The translations under genes were made by a program, and so were the position numbers. The notes beneath the pieces were generated by a model that was not told the origin of the DNA, searched no databases, and saw nothing but the letters and a program-made list of their open reading frames with translations. A stretch of DNA of 64,000 nt from Craterostigma plantagineum. Lineage: Eukaryota; Streptophyta; Magnoliopsida; Lamiales; Linderniaceae. Where the stretch lies: the NCBI GenBank assembly GCA_027422505.1, contig JAPQWV010001564.1, positions 17,773 through 81,772 on the forward strand. The letters run 5' to 3'. How positions within the stretch are numbered: the first letter of the stretch is position 1; every line of letters begins with the position of its first letter. Below are positions 56,330 to 64,000 of the stretch, one piece after another.

Positions 56330-57227
56330 AGTGCTTGTTTGGTTGGAGGGTTTAAGTATTTTAAAGGTGGGTTTATGATATCTTAGTGTGTTTGGTTCGC
56401 AGGTTTATCCAAACCATGAGTTTATGTAAGACCACTCTAAATTCATGCAGACGGGTTTAGATAAACACACCCCCTCACAAGTGTTTATTTAAACTCACTA
56501 ACCAACAACATTTTATTTATACCAATGTTTTAAAAAGCGCATAGCGCAAGCCGTAGCGTTTTAATTCCGATATCGTGTAGCGTAAATAGCGTAGCGTATT
56601 GCGTGAGTATTTCGAGCAAACTAATTTTAATAAAAAATTGCATCTATACAACATGTAACGGTATATACACTGCAATTCAGTTAAAAATAGTATATCATTC
56701 ATCTTATAAAAAATAATAATAATTAGTTATTCTTTTTGACTTATTTTTAGCAATTTTTATAATTGTATTTCATCAATTTCCAAGCTACTTGCTTCGAAAT
56801 ATATAAAAATAATAATTATTATGAATAAATTACACGGTACATCAATGTGTTACCATTTCAATCGATAATCTTAATATGGATCACACGATGAATAAATCTA
56901 CACATCACATGCCCTATTTTCATCAAATAATCAATTCCGCCCAAATAGCGCGATATTTTTTTAAAAAAGCGTAAAAAGCGCAAAAAAACGTAGAAAAGCG
57001 CAAAAAAGCGTAAAAAGGCGTAAAAAAAGCGTACGCTTTTGGGGAAATACGCGAAATACACAACGCTATATCGCGTTTTTGTGAAATTTTTGCGCTATAG
57101 CACGCAAAAGCGCGCTACGCAGCGCTTTTTAAAACAATGATTTTATACTCATTAATTTGTTTTATATAAACACTTAATTATTTAAAACCCTCCTATATAT
57201 AAACATGTCAACCAAACGAGCACAAGA
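56330..57227. mobile_element. MITE with TIR GTGCTTGTTTGGTTG, interrupted by a nested hAT MITE
   Basis: GTGCTTGTTTGGTTG near 56331 and CAACCAAACGAGCAC near 57210-57224 form an inverted repeat extending inward (GGAGGGTTT / AAACCCTCC). The interior is split by the element at 56524-57141. No convincing target duplication found. Confidence 0.6.
56524..57141. mobile_element. Nested hAT-type MITE rich in AGCGTAAAAAGCG motifs
   Basis: Ends AATGTTTTAAAAAGCGC / GCGCTTTTTAAAACAATGAT form the TIR. Flanks TTTATACC (56516-56523) and TTTATACT (57142-57149) agree at seven of eight bases, the hAT size. Subterminal zones are packed with short GCGTA/GCGCAA repeats; the centre is AT-rich. A minus-strand open frame here is low-complexity and not a gene. 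Confidence 0.75.
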
Positions 57228-57229
57228 GG

Positions 57230-58977
57230 ATCATCTGGCGCCACCAAACTATGTACGTAAAAAGATGATTAGTCTCTTACAACTAAATGATACTATGAGG
57301 CTTTTCTTTAGTGTGGGTCTTAGAAATTTGAGGTTTCTGCGGCCCCCCGACACCCATCCTGGTTGCCGCCCAGTCCTGACGCCCCGACAGTCATCCAGTG
57401 GTCGCCCAGTCCAGCCATCCCGACCCCGGCTCCACCCCGGTGCCGCCTAGTCCTGGCGCCGTCTCCGCCGGGCACTACGAATGGGCATTTACCCCGTTAT
57501 TGAATAAACAGAACCCGTGAACCCTAAATCAGATCATCGTGCCGATGACATTTAGAGTGCAAACTCAGGCAATAGTAAGGCGGCTCCTGGTTTCATTCTC
57601 AAAGCGCAAGAAGGTGCTTAGTTTTTTGTAAATGGTGATTATGATAAACTAGCTACTTCATTTATATTTAAAATGAAACTAACTGCAAGTTTTTGAGTTT
57701 GTTAAAGCTCTTGAACTGTTTCATTCGATGTGAGATGTAATTTCTTCTTCGTTCATTCGTTCCCATCCAGGCAATAGAGGGAACGAATGGGAACGAACGA
57801 AGAAATTACATCCCACATCGAACGAACAGTTCCAAGAGCTTTAACAAACTCAAAAACTTGCAGTTAGTTTCATTTTAAATATAAATGAAGTAGCTAGTTT
57901 ATCATAATCACCATTTACAAAAATCTAAGCACTTTCTTGCGCTTTGAGAATGGAACCAGGAGCCGCCTTGCTATTGCCTGATTTTTGCACTCTAAATGTC
58001 ATCGGCACCAATGATCTGATTTAGGGTTCACGGGTTCTGTTTATTCAATAAAGGGGTAAATGCCCACCTCGTAGTGCCCGGCGGAGGCGGCGTCGGGACT
58101 AGGTGGAGCCGGAGGTCGGGTTGCTGGATTGGGCGATGGCTGTCGGGGCGCCGGGACTGGGCGGCGACGGGATGGGTGTCGGGGCGCCGCGGAAACCTCA
58201 TATTCTAAGACCCACACTAAAAAGCCTCATAAGTATCATTTAGTTGTAAGCAGTGTTGTAAAACTCGACCTAGCGGCCGCCGTGGCGAAAACCACCTAAT
58301 CGGCCGATTATTTAAATTAATCGGCCCATTTCATTAAAATAATCGGACCATATTTATTAAATAATCGGCCAACAAAAATAAATAATTATTTAACTAATGT
58401 AGGCCTCAAGTAGGAAGCCCACTAGGGGGAATGAATCTCATCATAGGTTTATATAGACTTCTTCCCACAATATCCTTATTAGCGTTATTATATACAGAAA
58501 AGCTAAAAAATGTGTTTGGCCGAATGGTTGAGTAATGGGCTTTTATATGAGACCTGGTTCAATACCAATTTGAACCAATTTTGAACTATTTTATAAAGAG
58601 CAGTTATTTTATAATATAAAATGATTTCTAGTTTTATTATGACGAGAAGTTATTTATAACAGAAATAATAAATGACGTCAGTTCAATTTTTTATTTTCAA
58701 TTTTGGAAAAAAAATAAAAACATGTTTTTGGGAATGTTTTTTCTAAATACAAAAAAAATATTATTGGGATCTACATTATTTATTTAAATCTATAAATTTG
58801 ATATACCTTTTACTTTGCTATATTAGCATATAAATAAATTAATAAAAAAATTGTATGCCAAGTAATTTCCGCCTAGGCGCTAGGCCCCCATCGGGCGCCC
58901 GCCTAGCGAATTTTACAACATTGGTTGTATGTCAGAGACTAATCACTTACTTACATAGTTTGGTGGCGCCAGATGAT
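57230..58977. repeat. Giant near-perfect palindrome (foldback element), right arm split by a hAT MITE
   Basis: The left arm (57230-57768) is the inverted copy of 57779-58250 plus 58924-58977, about 525-540 bp per arm with only scattered differences and a centre of about 10 bp. Markers: ATCATCTGGCGCCACCAAAC at 57230 pairs with GTTTGGTGGCGCCAGATGAT ending at 58977, and TTACAACTAAATGATACTAT pairs with the region at about 58230. Each arm includes a GC-rich block of about 170 bp and an AT-rich inner part. No coding. Probably a foldback transposon. Confidence 0.85.
58251..58923. mobile_element. Nested hAT-type MITE, 673 bp
   Basis: Ends CAGTGTTGTAAAAC / TTTTACAACATTG. Flanks GTTGTAAG (58243-58250) and GTTGTATG (58924-58931) match at seven of eight positions. 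Interior has CTAGCGGCCGCC near the left and GGCGCCCGCCTAGCG near the right end as subterminal inverted motifs. Removing it restores the continuity of the surrounding palindrome. Confidence 0.82.
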
Positions 58978-59567
58978 ACCGTGGGGCTTTTCTTTAGTGT
59001 GGAATCTGAGAATTCGATGCGGAAAAGAAAAATTTGGTCATAACCCATTGAATCTTTATACATTACGTGTCGTACCATTCCACTTTTCTTTTCTTTTCAT
59101 CCGAACGGAGCCTAGATGTTTTGGTGGTAAAGGATCTAATGTATAATACAAGGGCTAGGGCTAAATTCTATTATATTTGTTTGCTAGAACTTCTTACATG
59201 GCTTTCTTTGCCTTTGTTAGCTGTGCAACTCCACGAGTGCTTCTGCTGAGTTTTATGTGTATAATGTTTGTAATCAATTATGGTTCTTGCCATCTTAGTT
59301 AGTGCAGGACAGAACCCAAAAGGAGCATAATTTTCTTATAAATCATTTCGCACTACTTTATCTTCTGTAATCCACGATAATTATTAGACACGGTTAAACA
59401 CACGATTAACAACTTTTGATTAAAAAAAAGTTACTAGTTTATTTAATAATGTTAGTTGCTTCTTGTTTCCTTATGGGTCTTTACACATAAATACATCTCT
59501 GTAAAAAAACTTGTAATAGAATAAATACCCCTTTCAGCATTTTTTATACGTAGGTACCTAATAGAAC
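58978..59567. other. Spacer, no gene recognised
   Basis: AT-rich. The first 50 bp repeat part of the palindrome arm in direct orientation (GGGCTTTTCTTTAGTGTGG also occurs near 57300). Confidence 0.35.
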
Positions 59568-59838
59568 AATTTTTTTTGCAGATAGGTATCCGATCCGCCG
59601 CAGTACACCGTACAACACATTTGAGTACCCTATATCAACGTATTGTGGTACGTAATACGTTAGAAAATGGTACGCCCTATTAGCACATTTAGGTACGCCC
59701 TTTTACACATTAGATACGCCGTACAAACACATTAGGTACCCTATATCAACGTGTTATGGTACGCATACCATAGAGGAAGGTACGGCATGACTGAAGAGAC
59801 TGGTACAAATTAAATCGGGTACCTATCTGTAAAAAATT
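59568..59838. mobile_element. Small inverted-repeat element with internal direct repeats
   Basis: Ends AATTTTTTTTGCAGATAGGT and ACCTATCTGTAAAAAATT form an inverted repeat. Inside, ACCCTATATCAACGT with flanking CACATT and GGTACG is repeated at about 59626 and 59737. Probably a MITE; family unknown. Confidence 0.55.
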
Positions 59839-60831
59839 CTGACATAGGTAATGATCGTAAGTTTTTATTCAAATATTCACCCGTCCTACAAAAGTCATAT
59901 TATTAACTTACTGTTTTTGATGGTTTGAAATCATCTGTTCCACAATTACTGTCCCCCTCTATGTCCCAAATGATCTGATCCGTTGAATTTTAAATCCTGC
60001 GGTTCAAAAGTTTTCTTTTTGTTTATTATTCATTTATTCTATATTCCACCAAATCAAAAATCATTATTATTTCATGTGATTTATAAGATAAAAATAAACA
60101 AACACATCCAATTTATCTCCTTATTTATGATGATCAATTTGATATTCATATCATATATTTTCGATAATCATACGAATTATTTTAACAAAGTGAGACAGGA
60201 AGTGAGACAATAATTGTGGGACAGACGATTTCAGCCGGTTTTTGATGCAATTGGTTCCTACTTGTGGTTGACTATTCAAGGCTATTAGAAACTTGGGGTC
60301 ACGCTCGGAACCCTCGTCGCCGGTCACCGTCAATCACTCACTAATCAATAGGTTTTATTAAATGTTTATTAATAGCATTAGGCATTAAATTACACAAAAG
60401 CAATTACTTCGCAATAAAACTCGTAAAAATTCAACCTTTTCCAATAACCTATTCATTTATTACGGTAACCTTTGTCAAACTATTTCATGTGTTGACAGAT
60501 TCAATAGTAAACTCCATTATTACCTTGCAAACTAAGACATCACTTAGGAGGAAAATATTCATGAATCATCCAACTAACCCATATTATATTCTAATAAAAA
60601 AAAAGTTACGGTTTTTCCAAAATGAAAAGACTATCATTAAAGTTTGCTGACCAAAAAGATGATTGAGACATCAGAGCACCTACACGTATGTAATGTTTGT
60701 ATGTTTTATGGCTGCTTCCTCGAATTTTCTGCCTTCGCTGGGTTCTTCCTTATATATAATAAACAAACTACGCTCGTCAACTTCAAGTGAGCTGCAGCTT
60801 TGAAAGTCAAATCAAAGTTCATATATTCAAG
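59839..60831. other. Intergenic region, nothing recognised
   Basis: About 1 kb of AT-rich DNA without a convincing gene, RNA gene or element. Confidence 0.35.
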
Positions 60832-60840
60832 GTTAATTAA

Positions 60841-62122
60841 AGATCAGGCCCTATTAGTATGTTTGATTTTGGATTCAGGCCCATTGGAGTGGACTTTAGT
60901 ATTAAGGACCAGCTTTTTCGTAAAACTAAGCTGTCAGGCCCTAAAATGATGCAAAAAGACATATTTAACCTTGACATATGCCAAAATACGCTGTATACCT
61001 AAATAATCCGTTCCAATCATTATAACAGTTCGGCGCTGAAAAAGAACACTTCCTTCACTTGGATAACAACAGTCTTGTATTGAGTACCAAATTTCGTCTA
61101 TTTAGTAACAAATAACGTCGCAGAAGTAACACAATATTCAAAAATAATACCGCTTCCTGCAACATCATTTGTTAATGTGTTCTGCAGGAATCGGTATTAT
61201 TTTTGAATGATGTGGTACTTCTGCGACTTCGTTTGTTACTAAATTGACGTCATATGGTACTCAATACTAGACTGTTGTTATCCAATGAAAGGAAGTGTTT
61301 TTTTCAGCGCAAAACTGTTATATTGTTCTTCAACCCTCCCCCCGACCATCTCCCTTATTTTCCTAGACAGAAATTCACCATTATAGGGAGCAACTGCTCG
61401 ATCAGCGGGAAAAATAGGGTTCGATAGTCCGATGTAATAAATATGTCTGTTAATAACATTTTACTGTCGATAAGTAACGTCTTATGACGTTAAAATAACA
61501 CTTACGGTTTTTACGGTAACAATCAGTATAATTGTGTAACAGTTATAAGTGTTCTTGAACCCTCCACCCGACCATCCCCCCCCTGTTTCCCTAGACAGAA
61601 AATTCATCATTATAGGGAGCAATGCTCCTATAATGGGATACCAATTTTCAATCTCGAAACGTGTAATAAAATCGAAACGCTAATGATTCGATCTTTATAG
61701 GAGAACGCTAATGATCGTCGCGTCGAGTTTAGGGTTTACGATTTGAGGTTTATGGTGTATACCGCATGATGGAAGACAAAACAAGGTGTTAACAATCGAC
61801 TGTGCTCGATCTGTGTGAAAATGGGGTTCGATAGTTCGAGTAATAAATATGTCTGTTAATAACATTTTACTGTCGATAAGTAACATTTTATAACGTTATG
61901 TAACACTTGCGGTTGCTTCGGTAACAAATCAGTATAACTGTGTAACATAAAACTGACGTCAATACCATTCAGAAATCACTTTTATTAAGGGTAATTTCGT
62001 CAAATCACAGTTTTTGGTCCTTTTTACTTAATTTTTCAAAATAGGTCCTTTAAACTAAAAAAATCCTGACAGGCCTGATTCCTAATTTTAAAATATACGA
62101 GGGCCTGACACAAATTTTGCCC
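60841..62122. mobile_element. Non-autonomous MULE related to the 10.7-kb element, 1.28 kb
   Basis: Left end GGTTAATTAAAGATCAGGCC and the reverse complement of the right end, GGGCAAAATTTGTGTCAGGC, resemble the ends of the large MULE (shared core GTGTCAGGCC and AATTA). The flanking TATATTCAA is a perfect 9-bp target duplication (60832-60840 and 62123-62131). The interior has no genes but holds the same TGTTATTA/GTTACC-rich composition, a long hairpin (61024-61319) and a partly duplicated block (61327-61545 versus 61550-61946). Confidence 0.87.
61024..61319. repeat. Hairpin of about 130-bp arms inside the small MULE
   Basis: AACAGTT..GGCGCTGAAAAA at 61024 pairs with the block ending at 61319. 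The arms stay complementary through GGATAACAACAGTCT, TATTGAGTACC and GTCGCAGAAGTA to a loop around 61165. Confidence 0.88.
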
Positions 62123-62131
62123 TATATTCAA

Positions 62132-62390
62132 AGCTATCCCTTTTCATTAGTTTCTACATCTGTTCAGACAGTGTCCAGGTTCACACCCTCTTGAAGAAGA
62201 AGGTAATCACCAGATTTATTTCTGTTTTTTTTTTTTTTTATATTAGGCAATCCCAGTTCCACCGATTCTTCTTTTCCTTCTCCTTTTTCTTTGTTTTGTG
62301 TATTGTTGGTGGCGATAGATAATCATAGATTTCTTGTTTCGATTTCGTGTTCTTACAGTCGTTTTAGTCGGGAGAATTGAGTTTTGAAGA
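62132..62390 (+). promoter_or_regulatory. Leader and leader intron of GRAS gene 2
   Basis: A probable 5'-UTR intron runs from GGTAATCACC (about 62201) to TTCTTACAG (about 62358), containing a T14 run, just before the start codon at 62391. The same leader-intron layout as GRAS gene 1. Confidence 0.5.
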
Positions 62391-63480
62391 TGAATACTTG
62401 GTTCGACGTATTTGGCTCCGACCAAGTTGAATAATCTCCATAACTCAAATCAGCTCTTCCTGAACAAAAGCCGATGCTTTTAGGTACAATCAGAACCATA
62501 CTGTTCCCAGCCATGGAACGACGTCGTCCGCCGTCACGGAAGAACCTTCCTTGTCCGAGAATGGTGGATTTCCAGCGACTCATCTGTTCTTACCACAAGC
62601 GAATCTCCGCCGTCCAGCTTGGTTCAAACGACCATTCGAATGCGATCTTCAAGTACATAGCAGAGATGCTCATGGAAGAAGAAGACTTGAGCAACAAACC
62701 TTGTATGCTCAACGATTGTCTGGCCCTTCAAGCCACCGAGAAATCGCTGTACGACGTTCTTACAAACAACGTAGGGAGCATTTGCTCCTCAGATGCATCT
62801 AATTGCTGTGGTTTCGAGGCTTTTGAATCTGAATTTCACAGCTCTTCTCTGAGATTAATCGACGGTTCGAAAAGCATCCGAGGGAGAAGAAAAATCGACA
62901 TAGGGACGAAGAAGGCGGCGATTGCAAAGAAGGTCAGAGCAGCTGCAAACACTCTGCCAGCAATAAAATCGAAGAACTGTCTATCGAGATGTACGATAAG
63001 GTTTTGCTCGCAGACTTCTGCGTCAAGATTGTCCGAAATTCGAAGCAGAGAAGAAACCTATTCGAAGCTGTCTGCACCCGAAAGCCACTGGTGGGTCGAA
63101 CAGAGGAAGGCCTAAGGCGGGCGGACAAAAGATTCAACCCCCGATTAAAGAAGTGGTCGACCTTCGAGCCCTTCTGATACAGTGCGCACACGCACTTTCG
63201 AGCTACGATCACAGAGCTTTCGACGATCTTTTATCTAAGGTAAGAAAGCATTCTTCCCCTCACGGGGACGGGACGGAGAGGCTAGCTCTTTACATGGCTA
63301 ATGCACTTCAGACCCGCCTGGGCGGCACTGCAAAGGGCTCTCATTCATCTCTCCCAACATCTCAGCAGCACAGATCTTAAAAGGTTACGAAACGTTCATC
63401 ACAGCGTGCCCTTTCAGGAAGATGTCCCACGTACTGGCGAATCGAACCATCGACAAGTACCCAATGTCCCACGTAACGGG
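62391..63480 (+). pseudogene. Second LISCL-type GRAS gene, truncated and frame-broken
   Basis: ATG at 62391 gives MNTWFDVFGSDQVE, similar to LISCL starts, then a stop. After a frame change the LISCL N-terminal block IFKYIAEMLMEEEDLSNKPC appears (about 62650), with LALQATEKSLYDVL. Further frame changes lead to VDLRALLIQCAHALSSYDHR (63156), HSSPHGDGTERLALYMANAL, and ACPFRKMSHVLANRTI (near 63430), the first third of the GRAS domain. The VHIID, PFYRE and SAW parts are missing; the sequence departs from GRAS after about 63450 into CCTGCCTGCC-type low-complexity DNA. A tandem paralogue of the gene at 53762. Confidence 0.85.
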
Positions 63481-63656
63481 CCGCGAGACCATTGATGGTA
63501 CTACCTCCTGCCTGCCTCCCGTTCCTTCTGCCTGCCAGCCCGCCTGCCCGTCTTCTCGCCCGCTCGCCCGTTTCCCGTCCACGCCCTGCCCGCTGTCCGC
63601 CTGCCTTAATTTTTTGTCTCCTTGTTTGTTATCATTCTTACCTTTTTTGTGTGGAG
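63481..63656. other. C/T-rich low-complexity junction
   Basis: Repeats of CCTGCC and CCGCTCGCCC between the truncated GRAS gene and the helicase-like exon. No gene. Confidence 0.4.
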
Positions 63657-63927
63657 GCGAACGTAATTGTGAATTTTGGTCTCCCTTTAAGGGAAGTTGC
63701 AAAGGATGTCCACAATGACTATCTGGAAAAGATTGTTCACACAGAAAAGTTTGGGAAAAGAGGTATTAAGTTTTAGTAATTATACTTTTACAGGACTTAA
63801 GCCTTAATGTAGTAGATTTTCTTTGCATTTGAAATGCATAGGCGTTGTCGTAAATCTAATTACTGCCGACGACGATGACGACGAAAATGCCATCTCCCAA
63901 TACATAAGGAGCTTAAAAGAAAAGTAA
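63657..63927 (+). pseudogene. DEAD-box helicase (eIF4A-like) C-terminal fragment
   Basis: Two exons, 63657-63762 and 63842-63927, join in phase through GT-AG. They encode ANVIVNFGLPLREVAKDVHN, then DYLEKIVHTEKFGKRG, then GVVVNLITADDDDDENAIS and a stop. The layout matches the end of eIF4A-type helicases (VINYDLP, motif VI YIHRIGRxGRFGRKG, GVAINFVT), but motif VI is eroded: the Arg fingers of HRIGRxGR are not there. No upstream helicase exons are in the preceding 170 bp. Probably a remnant or captured fragment; a diverged short gene is possible. Confidence 0.5.
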
Positions 63928-64000
63928 CTGAGGTAAAAATAAAAGTAAAAATAGTGATGGTTTTTTCTACTTTGATTTTATTGATAATTTTGTGTTTTTT

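Noticed and set aside
56858..57061. Minus-strand Phe-rich open frame
   Set aside because: Product of AAAAAGCG repeats inside a hAT MITE.
58855..59043. Small plus-strand protein near the palindrome
   Set aside because: Spans the end of a hAT MITE and the palindrome arm; no start context or conservation.

Overview
This is nuclear DNA of a flowering plant, most likely a core eudicot. The genes have spliced, GT-AG, land-plant-type structures (eIF2-beta, ALOG, CIPK, mitoferrin, TBL, GRAS, elongin C), the spacers are AT-rich, and plant LTR retrotransposons, hAT MITEs and Mutator-like elements (MULEs) are abundant. The order could be Lamiales-like, but that is only an impression.

Layout. 1-4331: 5' half of a minus-strand Ty3/gypsy (Athila/Tat-like) element with a 1.7-kb LTR. 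5069-10206: a very young complete Ty1/copia element with a perfect 5-bp target duplication. 10568-11723: two hAT-type MITEs. 11796-38560: a gene-rich island: F-box protein (-), eIF2-beta (+), TRF-like Myb protein (-), ALOG/LSH protein (+), CIPK kinase (-), ubiquitin-like/LRR protein (-), mitoferrin-like carrier (+), bZIP factor (+), elongin C (+), GH3 beta-glucosidase (-) and TBL acetyltransferase-like protein (-). Several of these could be resolved to exact exons. 39-41 kb: foldback repeats and a hAT transposase fragment. 41988-52693: a 10.7-kb Mutator-like element of the Kaonashi type, carrying a MURA-like transposase and a captured ULP1-type SUMO-protease gene, with degenerate terminal repeats and a perfect 9-bp target duplication. 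53762-55988: a LISCL-type GRAS gene with many frame breaks. 56.3-59.9 kb: nested MITEs and a near-perfect palindrome of about 1.1 kb split by a hAT MITE. 60841-62122: a small non-autonomous relative of the large MULE, again with a 9-bp target duplication. 62391-63480: a second, truncated GRAS gene, followed by a DEAD-box helicase C-terminal fragment.

The genes are housekeeping and signalling functions and do not form one pathway. The order of the LRR/ubiquitin-like, mitoferrin, CIPK and ALOG genes recalls Arabidopsis regions on chromosomes 1 and 2 (from memory). The most distinctive content is the ULP1-carrying MULE and its internally deleted relative, each lying just upstream of one of two GRAS paralogues. 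Many conserved genes carry single-base frame breaks, often at homopolymers (including essential eIF2-beta and the young copia element). Uncorrected assembly errors are therefore a serious alternative to real gene decay.
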